This document shows positions 43,290-55,733 of a DNA stretch of 64,000 nucleotides, one piece after another. The stretch spans positions 41,790,001-41,854,000 of the forward strand of contig CM060731.1 of assembly GCA_030704615.1 (NCBI GenBank), written 5' to 3'. A program made the translations under genes and the position numbers. The notes beneath the pieces are model-generated. The model was not told the DNA's origin and searched no databases. It saw only the letters and a program-made list of their open reading frames with translations. How positions within the stretch are numbered: position 1 is the first letter of the stretch; every line of letters begins with the position of its first letter. Source of the stretch: Takakia lepidozioides (lineage: Eukaryota > Streptophyta > Takakiopsida > Takakiales > Takakiaceae).

Positions 43290-44251
43290 GGGCCCCCACG
43301 CGAGTTTCTTGGCGTAGTGTGCGAGAGAGACGACATCGCTCTCGTCTTTCGGTTGAAGTTAGGATTGTTTTGGAGCATTCGCTGGAGTCTTCTGTCTGCA
43401 CTCTCTACTCAGTCGGTCGTTTGATTCGATATCTTGTTTTTGGTTTCTGGATCTTTGTGGTAATCTGTTGAAGAACTTCTAGAAGATATGGTGTACGCCG
43501 GAGACCTGGAGCTGCCAGTGGTAGGGTTTACATCTTTATTCTTTGAAAAGATTATTCGTTTTTGTATTGGAGATTTAGTCTGTGTCACCTCGTGTTGGCT
43601 GCTGGAGCTATATGAACAAGAGATCGGCATTTTTTAATTGTGTCGATGCCGATGGCGTGTGCCGGTTAGGGCCTTGTGTTCTCCTCTCCTTTCTCGACAT
43701 GTGGGATGCTGGATGTGTGTTTGTCTTCCTGTTGATCTTGCACGAACAATGGCTCACAATACAGCTGGTGGGAGTGGAGAAGATATGATGGAAGTTCTAT
43801 CCAAATGTGACTGAAGGGATCTGTCGAGTTCATAGAGACTGGCATGCAAGCGGGAGTCGAGCATTCTGGTGGTCCCTTTTACATCTAGCTGATCTCTCTG
43901 TGGTTTGGAGAGCCGTTGTCCGATCGTCCATAAGCAGATTGGTGATTGCTGTGCCTCCTGAATTTACTTGGTTTCTTGAGGATGCCGGTGAGGGAAGCCA
44001 CACAACGGAGATCTGGAATGGAAATTTGCTGTTTTGTGTCCTATTGGTTGAGGAACGGACGGAAGAGCAGATGCTCTGTTTCCCTCAATGTGGCGTGCCA
44101 ATGTAAATCGTTGAATTTCCCAGGACATCAGGTCAGTCCGCAGGTTCAGATAATCGGGGTGTTGGTTTAGGACGTGCTGAAGGGCTTCCCGTCGTGTCCA
44201 AGGCTTGGATTGCGCTTCATACTTGAGGTTCAGTGGTTTGAAGTTGTAGCC
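43290..44251 (+). other. Upstream region of the kinase gene
   Basis: No convincing coding sequence. It may contain the promoter and 5' UTR of the kinase at 44252; I could not place a TATA box with confidence. Confidence 0.35.
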
Positions 44252-46643
44252 ATGGGGTACTTGTCCTGTCGAACGGTGACAGCCATTGGCACCTGTGAGG
44301 ACGCACATCGCAAGCACAAGAAGAGGCCTGTGAAGCTGCAAGTCTTCAAGTATGTGGTAAGAGTGCCTCTAGAAAGAGATCCTCTGGCAACGGATAGTAG
44401 TTGTGAGATTAGATTTATCGCAAGGTTGGAGTCCAAGGTAGAGTGGAATAGCTATAGTAGTTCAATCGAAGATTGCCTTCGGTGCCGCCCGAATCTGGAC
44501 CGGGTGCATTGCAAATCCAACAAGACTTGGTTCTGCAGCAGTCGACCGTCAGTAGGTGAAGTGTTTGAATGGTAATGGGAGAGGGGGGCCTGGGTTTGGG
44601 GAGGGTGGATTTGCTTGTTATCTTTGCTGTGGATGCCCTCTTATCAGAGATTGCTCAAAGTCGGGGTTTATGTTTGTGGAATGATCAGTAGAGGTAGTGC
44701 TGCATTGAGTGGTCGACAGTTGCCGAACAGCATGCGGGTGGTTTTGGTCTGTGCTTCGATTTTAGTAATGAAGTTGGTTTCTATGTATCGTGTCGTTGAA
44801 GGATTTGGAGAAAGCGACGGGGGATTTTTCGTTAAAGAGATTACTTGGCAAGGGCAGCCATGGATGCGTGTACAAAGGCACACTGGAGAATGGCAAGTTG
44901 GTTGCGGTGAAGCGTCCCACATTTGCTCGGCAGCTCCTGCAAGACGAAACTTCGTTTGATAATGAGCTGGAAATTTTGTCGAAGCTGTGGAATGACAGGG
45001 TGGTCAACTTATTGGGGTTCAGCCGCGATTCAGAGGAGAAGCTTTTGGTGGTCGAGTTCATGGCTAACGGCACACTGCATGACAATCTTCACAGGAGCCA
45101 GACGCCTATGAGCTGGCCGATGCGTGTCCATCTGGCCCTGCAAACAGCCAGGGGGATTTTGTCTCTCCACTCTGCCCGGCCCCCAATCATTCACCGAGAT
45201 ATCAAGTCCTCCAATGTGATGATTGATGACAAGTGGAATGCCAAGCTTGGAGATTTCGGACTGGCTCTACGAGGCCACATTGAGGATGTATTAAGCAAAC
45301 CTACACCCCCAGCAGGCACCCTCGGCTATCTAGACCCAGAGTATGAGACTCCATCTGATTTGAGCACAAAAACAGATGTCTTCAGTTTTGGTATACTGCT
45401 GCTTGAAATAATTAGTGGCCGCAATGCCATTGATTTGGCGTACGACCCTTCCAGCATCCTTGAGTGGGCCCTGCCTCTCATCAAACAAGGGAAGCAAGTT
45501 GCTGTGTGCGACAGAAAGTTAAGACTCTGGGCAAACTTCAAGCCACTGAGACAGATGATACATCTGGCAGTGAAGTGTGTGCGGACTTCTAGCTACAGGC
45601 GCCCTTCCATGTTCGAAGTGGTTGAGGATCTGAAGGAAATTCATAGCAAAATCTCACCTCCAATACTTGATGGCCTGACACGCGCGGTAAAGTCAAGTCT
45701 CAGTGCACAGAGGAACAGGCTAGGGGTGTCATCTCGGAAGCCCAAGAGTGCTACCAAGTCCTGCCCAAAGTCACCGGGGCTACTGGCCCAGGCACCAATA
45801 GTCACAGAGGAGAGCTCAGGGGCAATCACTCTATATGGGGACACATCTGTAGTTGACAATGAGGAAATTGTCCCTGACAGGAGCCCCTCAAATTTTTTGA
45901 CACCTGCCAGGACACCTGATGAGACGCCCTCAAATCCACTCACACCTGACAGCAGCGAGGCAGCAGAATCAGAGATTGCTCTGGAGGACTATGCATCAGC
46001 AAATGCATCTTTCCGATCCAGCAACAGTGCAGCAACGATGGATCTTTATGAGGACATGAGCGAGTATGGCACATGGTCAAGTGCACGTGAATGTGCTTGT
46101 GGGTTGTCTTGTAGAGGTAAGATAAAGAGTGGGTGGAGATCCTTATCATGTTGTGACAGTCCTGGGGTTTCATATGAAATGGGTGGGGGCCTACCTTGTG
46201 GGCATCGCCAACTCAATGCAGCTTCCTTGGAGGAACCAAATGGCGAGTTCATAGATAGACTCACTTGTAGACCTTGTAGTAACCAAGTTTTTGAAGAAAC
46301 TGAAGAAGCGCACATCAGTGTCACTCAATTCAAGGCGACAGAGCAGCAATTTAGTGCAATCTCTTCATATGGGGATGGAGACCTCACTGAACAGACCAAT
46401 GACTCTAGGAAAATGGAGTCAGAAGATCCTGGGGTGAAGGCTGTTGATGAAGCTGTAGATAATGGTGTGCTGAGCCAACCCAATGGCATGGGAGGGACTA
46501 TCGATGGCAAGAGTGCAGTGTGTCCTCAGCTAGTGCAGCAGACCACGTCCTTGATCACCTCAAAGACCAGAACTTGCCTGGGAGCTGCTAGGAGACCCTG
46601 TTCGCCCAGACTGGAGGGAGATGAGGATCTACAGCCTAGGTAA
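44252..46643 (+). CDS. Receptor-like cytoplasmic Ser/Thr kinase (At3g51990/At1g28390-type)
   Basis: Two exons are proposed: 44252-44356 and 44802-46643, with a phase-0 GT-AG intron, giving 648 residues. The N-terminus MGYLSC is shared with this kinase group and may be acylated at Gly2/Cys6. Joining the exons gives FKYVDLEKATGDFS, the expected lead into the kinase. The domain shows GKGSHGCV (51-58), the ATP-binding K72, HRDIKSSN with D168, DFG at 186 and GTLGYLDPEYE (P+1 loop); all catalytic residues are present. No receptor domain, so cytosolic or membrane-tethered signalling is likely. A Ser/Pro-rich tail of about 300 residues follows and is unusual in length. A donor at 46640 and an acceptor before 46743 could replace the last codon with a third exon to 46983. 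Confidence 0.85.
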
Positions 46644-46742
46644 CTTTTTTAGAGGATTCCTTATGGGGCCTTCCATTACTTGAATTGGTCCTATAGGATG
46701 CCAAAGCACTCATTTAGTTGTTCCTTGTTTTTTTTGTTCTAG

Positions 46743-46983
46743 CCTGCATGCAGAGAAGAATGTGAATTTTTCTGGGCCAGAGATGTCACCCCTTGCAAGG
46801 GTTCCTTCTCAGTTGACTGTATATCATAGAGGTAATCTGGATCTCTTCTTTAGCTTGGCACAGGCCTTCTTGCCTTCCAGCAATGCTTATGACTGTTCAC
46901 TGCGGTGGAGCCTTTTTGGAGAGCTATATTTACGCAGTCATACTGTAGAAATGCAACTTGATAACTTTTCAGTGATAGATTAG
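46743..46983 (+). CDS. Possible third exon of the kinase gene
   Basis: A T-rich tract ending TTCTAG at 46742 is a good acceptor, and AG|GTAACT at 46638-46645 a good donor. The frame then runs 80 codons to TAG at 46981. The protein would end with a short tail containing SPLARVPSQLTVYHR. Nothing but the splice signals and open frame supports it; a further donor (GAG|GTAATC) lies near 46832. Confidence 0.3.
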
Positions 46984-47947
46984 ATTGGACTTAACTTTAG
47001 AAAGAAAGAAGGGAAGAAAGTTCTATAAGATTTTGGAGGGCTCATTGGACGTTATCGTCAGGATAAAATTACAGTAGGTTATTCTACATCCCACTTTTTC
47101 GGATTGAAGATGGTTGTGCAGCAGCAAAAGAACATAGTAAGTTTCCTCTTCTCCAATAAAATCTGAACTGAGCTCATTGCGGTTACTGCAGGAATGTAAG
47201 GTGCTTTGGATTTGGGAGGTCAGTTTCAGTACCCTCCGTTTACAGGCCGAGTCACTGTGGGAGCAAATATAGTACTTGAAGATGTGAGCTCCTCCAGCAG
47301 ATCCTGCTCCCGTCTCGAAGTAATTGTACATCACCCAATGGACCATTGGGAACCTCATTTCTTTCATCAATTTTTACACTTATGAGCGGAGATGTAATCT
47401 ACAGTTCAGTTGCAGCATAATCAATTAGAATCACTGAAATTAGTGAATAGACAGACACTTGCTTAGAACACTAAATAGGGATATAGTCGTCTTATGAGAC
47501 TCTGTTGACAAGACAAGATTATGTTGTACTCACTTGTCGATGACAAGACTTAGCACCTAATTGAAGAGTTTGAATTGGGTTTCTCTCTCTTGGTGAGTAG
47601 GAATATGAGCATTCCAGCGCTGCAGACATGGCAATATAACAGTTGACTGCCAGGGGGAGTTGGCTAAGAAACGTGGACAAGCATTCATACTACCACAGTT
47701 TCAGACAGACCAGGAAAACACCAACAATTTCTTGGAAATAGAACAGGAGTAAGACACGCAGTATGTCAAGGGAGCCAATTCAATCACCAGAGTTGCAAAT
47801 TCTTAACTGATACCTGACCACTCTTCTGCAGTGTTTTCCTCTGCATTAATCTCTAGTTCGAGTTAGTGCATGCTTCTGAAAGAGAATACTTTTGACAGAA
47901 TATGTAGCACTACAGTATCCGAATCAATGCGACTAACCCTCTGCATT
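46984..47947. other. Intergenic between convergent genes; no recognised gene
   Basis: The kinase gene ends to the left and the DUF641 gene ends to the right, so this holds both 3' regions. A minus-strand frame at 47023-47370 has no recognised motif. Confidence 0.45.
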
Positions 47948-49792
47948 TCAATTACTTTGCATGTCAAAGAGTCTGGGGACCCCCCTGATTTTTGGCTTGA
48001 GGTAAACCTGGCACTTGATGACCTCCCCCAGTACAGAAAAACCAGGTGATACCATGAAGTCCACTTTGGTTGAGAACAGTGCTGCGGAAGCATTACCCTC
48101 TAGCCCAGAATATACAGTCTCCATAAACTTCTCGTCAAATTCAGTGAGTCTCTTGATGCGGAAGATGGTCGGTGCTTGGTGGCATTCAAAGGAAAGCATG
48201 TGAAGCCACCACACATTCTTGGCAGCCTGCAGGAAATCAGCCGTGAGATTATGGGGCCACTCCTCCGCAAATTTCAGTTTTGCTTGGAACATCTGAAGCT
48301 TTGCCTGACAAAACTGGTGGAATCTTCTATTGTAGGCTGCATTTTGGGGATCGGTTGCATCCTCAGCCTTGAAATCCAGTGAAGGCCTCTCAAATTGCAG
48401 CAGGTATCCGAGAGACTGCATGGTGTCACAGGGGACACCGAAGCTGTCTTTGTCGAAGTTGTGAAAGAAAACGTTGCTGACATAGGCCGTCACTCCATAC
48501 ACCAGATCACGAGGTCTGGCAAAAGCGGCCATTGGCAAGAGCTTGTGCAAAATATCTCCCAACTTCCTTCTTTGCCCATCGACACTCGTTGCTTGCGCCT
48601 CATGCATAAACTCTTTAGAGAAAAGCTCCAAATAGCTTCGTGTGGATTGCACACCACATCTGAGAGAGTGAAGTGTCGGCCTTACAGAAGCATCCGAGTA
48701 CTGTACATCTGCCTTACGGCGCTGCTGCGGCTCAAGAGGGGATGCGGAAGTAAAGCGTTGGTGGTACAAGGACATGTTGTTGTGCACGTCACTTGAATTT
48801 GTGGCCATAATCTGCATCGGGCTCCGGATTCCCTGAATGTCTTCCTCTTGCTCGGCCATCACATCTCTCCAAGATACCGTTTGAGAGGTTCTGCATCCTG
48901 TTCTGCAGAATATAACCAAACGTCTTTTGCAAAGTCCCCTCACAGTCCCAAGCCAAGAATGAACTCCAGACTTGTGCCCTTGAGCAAACTCCCTACTTCT
49001 TAAGTTACATCCAAACAAACTCCTTCCAGTATACCTGCTTGCAAGCAGCCGGGAAGAATGCTCTGTCTTAGTAGAACTGAACGAGCATTCTCCAGCCAGC
49101 GAGCATGATGATTTTGGATATACCGGCTCATCCGAAGCTCTCCCAGTATCTGTCAACGAACTGGTTTCGGAATCCTGAGGATGCTGCAATTTGCTATACC
49201 TTATAGGAGATTTGTGTGAGTCTCTCGACTCTGAAGAGTAAGCAGCGGACATCCTTCCAATATTATGTGTTAACAAGGAGGAGGGAGAATTGGATACCAA
49301 GGTGGATGGAGATACTCTAGCGCGGTGAGGCTCCTGGAAAATGGAGGACGAGTCCTGAAATTTAGAATAACCGGAGGATGACGCTTGTGCACTTGTGTGC
49401 GTGCACGCACCGAGTTCTTCCTGTTCTTCGTAGATTGGTGACAGATGTTTGCGCTTATTATGAGCTCCGCTATATGTTCTCATATGCCTCCTCCTACGGA
49501 AAACAGGTGATCTTAGCTGCCTTCCACGGTCATCCAGTAGTCTTGCCTGCAAATTACCCGGTGCCCTTGGCCGGTACTTCCCAAGAAGTACCCATGGTGG
49601 CCTCTGTTCCAATGCTCTTGGCTGCAACAGTGCTCCCTCGGATGTATTAACCCGATGCCCAGATCGGATCGGAGATGCAGGCTTCATGAGAATCTGTTGG
49701 AAATTTGGCCGGTTTACATTATCCTGCCAGTGGTTGGAAGGCTCCACACTTTCCGTAATTTCCTCGTTAGCAGATCTCTTCACTACTGCCAT
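47948..49792 (-). CDS. DUF641 family protein (GIL1/IRK-interacting-like)
   Basis: One uninterrupted frame of 614 residues from ATG at 49792. The first 300 or so residues are Ser/Arg-rich and probably disordered. The C-terminal half carries the family blocks: TRSYLELFSKEFMHEA (RSF-like), an FCQAKLQMFQAKLKFAEEW helix, FLQAAKNVWWLHMLSFE (AKSVWLLHxLA), FDEKFMETVYSGLE (F..YMEsV), and VDFMVSPGFSVLGEVIKCQVYL (VGLMVMPGF..VI.c.VYL). Relatives act in light-modulated gravitropism (GIL1) or bind the receptor kinase IRK (IRKI). The frame extends 12 codons above the ATG, but only with TTG, so ATG is preferred. Intronless here. Promoter would lie in 49793-50400. Confidence 0.85.
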   Translation of the reverse strand: MAVVKRSANEEITESVEPSNHWQDNVNRPNFQQILMKPASPIRSGHRVNTSEGALLQPRALEQRPPWVLLGKYRPRAPGNLQARLLDDRGRQLRSPVFRRRRHMRTYSGAHNKRKHLSPIYEEQEELGACTHTSAQASSSGYSKFQDSSSIFQEPHRARVSPSTLVSNSPSSLLTHNIGRMSAAYSSESRDSHKSPIRYSKLQHPQDSETSSLTDTGRASDEPVYPKSSCSLAGECSFSSTKTEHSSRLLASRYTGRSLFGCNLRSREFAQGHKSGVHSWLGTVRGLCKRRLVIFCRTGCRTSQTVSWRDVMAEQEEDIQGIRSPMQIMATNSSDVHNNMSLYHQRFTSASPLEPQQRRKADVQYSDASVRPTLHSLRCGVQSTRSYLELFSKEFMHEAQATSVDGQRRKLGDILHKLLPMAAFARPRDLVYGVTAYVSNVFFHNFDKDSFGVPCDTMQSLGYLLQFERPSLDFKAEDATDPQNAAYNRRFHQFCQAKLQMFQAKLKFAEEWPHNLTADFLQAAKNVWWLHMLSFECHQAPTIFRIKRLTEFDEKFMETVYSGLEGNASAALFSTKVDFMVSPGFSVLGEVIKCQVYLKPKIRGVPRLFDMQSN

Positions 49793-51560
49793 CAATTGCT
49801 CAAGAGGTAATCGCCGGGAGCTAATCAAACGACTTTGACAACTTCACACGACATTTTCTCGGAGATCTCAAGCAGTCTCGGCTGTGAACTCAGGAAGCCA
49901 GTGAACGCCTGTGAGAAATGACACACTTCTCACCAAGATGGCCCTTCCGCCTCTCTCTCTCTCTCTCTTCACTCATCGAATTGCATGCCTGTGAATACAG
50001 AACGCGAGACCTTGCAGAGAAAAGTCATGATCTACACATTTATGGAAGAATGTGCTCTAGATCCCAGCCGCTGGAAAATACTCAGAATCCTTGCCACGCT
50101 CAAGCTCCAAAGACACGCAAAGGCCCATGCACTCCCTCTTCACCTTCCTTTTGTGCGAGACAGACCGTATCTTTTCCGCGAGACCGTCGACTTTATCTTT
50201 TCACGGCTGAGATCTTCTTAAATTATAATCCAACGGTAGAATATGAATCCATATTTGAAATTGTCAACGTCCTTTTCGGCGGAAGGTGGACGATGCTATC
50301 CTCCGACGATCGGAGTATTTATCGTCCTTCTTTCCGACGTCAGAGTTAACTCTCGCGACCAACAACACTGGACGATGTGATTCGTCCGACGATCGGAGCG
50401 TCTATCGTCCTTCCGTCTTACGTCGAAGCTCTCTCAACATGCTGCCGTTGCTGCAGTGGTATGGAGGCTTGCAATTGCTTGTCAGAATCGCTGGACAATT
50501 CTCGTCACAACGTCACTCGTGCGATCGATGCATTCATCAAGTCTTTCTATGCGAGCTTCAATGATATCATTGTTGTGATGGCTGTGATCTTGGCTCGCAG
50601 CGCACTGTGCTCCGATTTTTTTCTAAGAACGTACGGATCAGATCGGTTTGCCTCTTCACCATACTCATCTAATTACGTTACAAAGGAGTTTATAAGCGAA
50701 ATCCCATCGGTTAGGGGTCTATGGTAGCATTCAGAGCTCTGTTTCTTTGTGTTATATGATCCGTTCTTATGGTGCGCTGCAGGTACTTGCAGACATCCTT
50801 TTGTTTTGTCATGGATATTGCTGTTGTATGGCCATATAGGTAAGTCTTTGGACAGGATCCACCACGTCGAATCTGAACCATAGCTGTTTTTATCAAGGGA
50901 CTGCATTTTGGTTTGGACACCAGTTTCAGGGAGAGTGCAAGAAGGAAGGCTCCCAGAGTGATTATTGTCATAATCGTTAGGGGAGAACGTTGAAGTCAGC
51001 TGGATTGTGTATTCGGAACTAGTTCGCACTTAATTTCTCCCTTCCAAGAGCCTGCTGTGCGAACGTAATTAAGTTCTATCTTGCTTTCCTTCCGAGCCAA
51101 TGGAAGAAGGCATGATACCAGTTTTTACACTTTTTAACCTCAGACGAGCCTCATACACAACAGGAAAATATAATGCTCCTGAAGGGAAGAACTAACTCCC
51201 GGCCTCGTGTGCACGTGTTACGCTACGAAGGACAATCTTGGAAAGAGGTAACCTACTTCTCCATTCGAGTTTATAAATTATCGATCAGAGAACAGGGATG
51301 ATGATTTAAGAACGATCATCGCGTGAGAAGCAGCTCAAAGTGCTTCTTTTGGGGTTGGGAGGCACTGGATCCCAAACTTCTGGATACCTGTGCATACATA
51401 TGGAGAGGCCTTACCGTCTGTGATCGGCGACCTGGCAGATGAAGTAGTGCTACTAGCTGTCGTTGCAATATCAACTTGGTCACGTCAATTATTTTAAAAG
51501 ATCAGTTATAGGTTCAATGCAAGACATTCAGATGTGAAGAAGGCGTGGCCACCAGAATGC
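49793..51560. other. Upstream of the DUF641 gene; no other gene recognised
   Basis: A segment with CGACGATCGGAG and ATCGTCCTTC at 50304-50345 is repeated at 50388-50428, an 84-base direct duplication. CT-rich DNA at 49948-49968 may be part of a plant promoter or 5' leader. The rest shows no motif. Confidence 0.4.
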
Positions 51561-51865
51561 AAACCTTAACATGTCTTGTGGTACATATTTCCAGTACAGG
51601 AAAGAGGCATCCAGCTCGATATTAAACTTGCATTCCGATCCTGATGATATAAGAGCTTCAGGAAAAGTCTCTGAATCCAAAATCTTGACCATCCGAGTTT
51701 TTTTCTTCTCGTTTTCTTCCTCCTTGGAGGGTTCTTCGTTCGGGACCCCAAAAAAAAGCTTGACCCTGAAGCTAAACCCTGGCTACCGATTAAGGCATGC
51801 TTCAAGTATTGGAAGATTCCCTATGCGCTTTCACGCAATCAAGGTCAAACCATTGAAAAGAAGAC

Positions 51866-52060
51866 TTGAAGTCAATTTGTTGACAAAGCTTGAAAACGCT
51901 GTGGGCACCCATGAAATTTGGGAGAGGGCAACATTAGCATTGAGAGAGGCAGTGGAGGACAAGGGGTATTGATGAGGTAGGTGGTGCATTCTACGGTCCT
52001 AAAATTGACGTGAAGATTGAAGATGGTATTGGACGTAAACGGCAGTGCTCAAGCATCCAG
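51866..52060 (+). pseudogene. Organelle-type threonyl-tRNA synthetase fragment
   Basis: Codons read [20 protein letters not shown] and then, after a shift near 51970, [20 protein letters not shown] and [10 protein letters not shown]. This is the class II ThrRS catalytic region around the conserved GGAFYGPK block, plastid/bacterial type. It ends at a canonical donor, CAG|GTAAGA, at 52060, so it copies a genomic exon, not an mRNA. No further ThrRS exon was found. The enzyme would charge tRNA-Thr; this fragment cannot. Confidence 0.75.
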
Positions 52061-52640
52061 GTAAGAAGGGGAACTTGATTATATCACATCCTAGGTGTTG
52101 CTAATGTGGTACAATAACAACTGGAGTTGGCAATGTCCTCATATACTCGTATGAACAAGTGCACGTAGCTTGTGTTGGGAGTTTAGAAGATGAGGTCTAC
52201 TCAACCATACCAGGGGCATTATCTGGCCAAATGGTTTACCCAGAGGCTTCCTACTCTCTGGAGGAAAGCAACAGAAAAAGTGCGCATTAGCTTAAGGAGG
52301 CATTAGCCCTATTAGATGGAGGGAGGACTTATGTTGGGTGTGTGGCATCAATCGACACCTTCATCTTCACCATGGTAGATTCTTTAGTTGAATCTCTGAT
52401 TGTACAGACATCACATGGAGCCTCCAGGGCCTTTGGGTCACAACGTATCCAATACAAATAGAGAGCTTGCTTGGAGATTTCTTGGAGCTTGAGAAATATC
52501 ATCTGAGTTTGAGGGGAAAGATTTGTAACATAATTGAGTCATGCAGGATGATGTTAAATCAAGTTCAGTTTCCTGAATCAGTCACCTCCATCGTCAATTT
52601 GCTTTCAAAAGAAGAGATGGAAGCAGCAACTCTTCCAGCA
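52061..52640. other. No recognised gene
   Basis: Short frames only (one at 52467-52655). A phrase like EVYSTIPGALSGQMVYPEAS near 52190-52255 is not assignable. Confidence 0.35.
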
Positions 52641-52654
52641 CTTGGGGGGACTTG

Positions 52655-52805
52655 AGGGCACTATGGAAGGCAGGACAACTGAAAGAGGCGCTGCGTATCT
52701 CGAACGAACGAGGCATTTTGGCAGATTCCACTACCTGTGTCTCTCTCTTGCAGGAGTGCATCAAAGTATTCTTGGCAAAATTTGTTGCAGCCTCCAAGCC
52801 AGAGT
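52655..52805 (+). pseudogene. PPR N-terminal fragment
   Basis: Plus-strand codons read AGQLKEALRISNERGI then DSTTCVSLLQECIK. G-x-L-x-E-A-L and D-S-x-T-x-x-x-L-L-Q-x-C are the usual start of PLS-type PPR proteins. Nothing follows in frame. Opposite strand to the other PPR remnants. Confidence 0.45.
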
Positions 52806-55733
52806 CTTGGCAATGATTTTGTTGGAGGAGGAGAGTCATGACTTGACAGATTCCCAGAGCTCTCCCCTTCTATTGCTAAACTAAAACAGAAGCTGTCCTA
52901 TTGGATCTCAATCAACCTATCCTTGGTGGGCAGAGCTTTGATACTTTGATTCAGGTTTTACTAGCCTCCATGTGGTTCATTGCTTCTGTGTGGTCCCTGG
53001 CTCGGCATATGCCCGTTTGGGGCTTGATTTGCGGCCTCCTGCGTTGGTTGCCAGATGGTGTCTCTCACACATTGCTGTGCAAGTGAGAATGAATGTGTAT
53101 ACGCCGACAACATCCCCCACGGTGCAGTAGGTGGAGTTAGTTAGAGGTACGATTTACTGGTACTCTTTGTGGCCACCTTGCTGGACCGGATTGTTTGGCT
53201 AGGCAGGCTGAGCCTATTCATGGTTACATTTCTTACAGACTGTCTGAGACCACTGTCTTGTTGCCACTGTCTGAGACCTTGACATAGTTGCAGCCGGTGG
53301 TCTCAATGGGCATCATCACAACTCACAAGCTTTCCTGCTGCTAAGTCTGCCCGGAGCAATCTGGTTGTGTGATTTCAGCCTTGGCTGCCTTTCCTCCAAA
53401 AACAAAAAAGAGGCTCAGAAACCAGAAGCCAAACCTTCCAAAACTGACCTCAAGTGCAATGAACCTCAAGCATTTGCAACAAACTGAATAAGAACCTCCC
53501 CTGAAACTCCTCCAATTTTCAGTAACAAAACGAGATGCTGAAACAACTTCGCATTTGGTGGCTTGCAACTAACCATTCAAGCCAAGCACCCAAACAGCCA
53601 GAACGTAACGTGGATGTATGAACTTCTTTCCAAACTAATGAACCATCCCAAGCACTTTGTCAACACACAAGGCACCCTGCCCTACCTGACTGTCCAGTGG
53701 GTTTCGACTTTTAAGTGAATCCCTTCCCAATAGAGATGTTTTTGCGCAAGCGATGGCTAAAGTTGACTACCATTCGAGTGGACAATCCCAGTGACCTATC
53801 AATTGGTTTTGTTGAAAGCAAGTAAAGGAATTCAAGAGTGACGATGACATGAAACAAGAATAATTCAGGCTCTGGTAAAATCTGAGGTCTGTAAATGTGC
53901 CCCTTTAGTGACGAGACAAGTTTTCAACACCGACAGATTGATGGAATGTGGTATCTACAAACACTTTCAGCAAATCACATGAATACCCACAGCTTCCCAA
54001 CAGATCATGTTTCTCCAGTCATGGAGCTTAGAATGTAAGGACACAGTTCACAAGCACCACATCTTCAAACAAGATTCTTGACAAAGATGACAAACCTGGT
54101 GTTGCACAACTCCAATGAATTGAAAGTAGGCTGGACTTGCCGTTTTCATCCCTATTCACCTTATGATTTGACAGGCGCACTTGGATTGTGTCATCTGGGA
54201 GCTGCTTGCGTCTCAGTGTACACCACAGAAATCACAAACCAAGGGCAGAAACTTGAAAAAGGAATCAGTTTTTACCGTTAAATATCCGTACGCACGGTAC
54301 TCTGAGGTGAAGAGGCTGTAGGTAGAATTTCCCTTGAAGGCCTAAGTCAATAGATAAGATGTGCTTGGTCAAACATTCAGGTGACAAGGGAGATGTTATA
54401 AACAGAGGTGGGCAAGGATATTACAAGTGCAACAACTGCAAATGTTCAGCTAGGTCAAATGGCCTAAGAAAATCACTAAGGTGTGATCACCACTCTAAAA
54501 ACTGTCAGCCACTCTACACAACGTGCGTTGTTGAAGTAGGTGCAAATATTTGCTCTGGTTATGGAAGTGTACAACTGTATGTAACTGAACCAGTGGACAG
54601 TTCCATGATAAGGTTCCCAAACACAGTCAGAAAGAAGCCAATTGATAACTAAGTCTGGCTTGTATACATGATCATCACAACCCATGAAAGCATCCATTAA
54701 GGTAGTGGCATCTAGAAGTGTGCGCGACCGCACTATGTCCCCTATTTTTGATGAATGAAGTCACCCTTTTCATCCTAGTACTGTGCACTTTTGTAAAGGA
54801 GGCGATTCAAGGTTAATTATTGCTTTGGATTAGGTACGATGTGAGGCGTTTTGGAGTACAAGGGGCTTATTTAATGGTGCATTAGTGAAGCTAATTACAT
54901 AGCAGCCTATTGATTCTTATTTCAAATTCCTAATTTGTTTTTGAAAGTGGAGGCCAGTGTTTTGGGACAATGGCCAATTAATACAGCACCCAAGCATCAA
55001 TGCAAATGGGATGCACAGTGCACCTTATATAGTGTTACAATGCACACATTTTTATCATGCTTCCGTTGCCAAGGATGAGGGAAGAATGGGAAATGAGGGA
55101 GTTGTGGAGTCTTCTAGCTGTGTCCACGCGGTCGGCTAGTTTAGGGTTCTCAGATGGCCATATATGAGGAGTTGTAGGTCAACTCAGGGCATACTTAAGG
55201 GTCCTACTTGGAGTTGTATATGGTCAGATTTTGCACAGGTCGTCATCCCTCCAAAGGAAAGTTATGGGTCCTTCCATAAGTAGATGTGCCCAATCCCGCG
55301 TTGGGAGACCGTTACTTTTGGGCCCACACATGGCCTAGTTTTGTTAATTTTTGGGACAGTTGTAGGTGCACATTTTGTGCACTCAGAGCAACTTAAAGCA
55401 CATATCAAGGAGGATTATATGGCATTATAGGATGGACCTACTGAGTAGTAGTGGGATAATATGCACTTTGATTTTGATAATTCATATATAATACATCCAT
55501 GATTGGAAAATTATGTGCTTTGCTCAAATGATTGTTGCTTCATTTGCTATTCTGCTCATATAATTTTTGTGACACTACACCCTCCGAGGAGTTGCACACT
55601 GCTTAAAAGCACACTTCAAGATACCACTACCTTAGCCAAATCTCACAGCCGCCTAACACTAGTAGGAAATGGGTGACTATTGACATTGTTTAAAGGGCGT
55701 ATGCTAGCAAATGTCCATGCTCTTTTAGCATAG
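52806..55733. other. Gene-poor DNA; no recognised gene
   Basis: Frames at 53341-53568 (minus) and 54359-54652 (plus) are short and without motifs. The latter is Cys-rich (KCNNCKC) but lacks a known zinc-finger spacing. No transposon ends noticed. Confidence 0.4.

Noticed and set aside
44615-44959. Plus-strand frame overlapping the start of the kinase
   Set aside because: It covers the proposed intron and reads the kinase exon in a different frame; the kinase frame carries all conserved residues.
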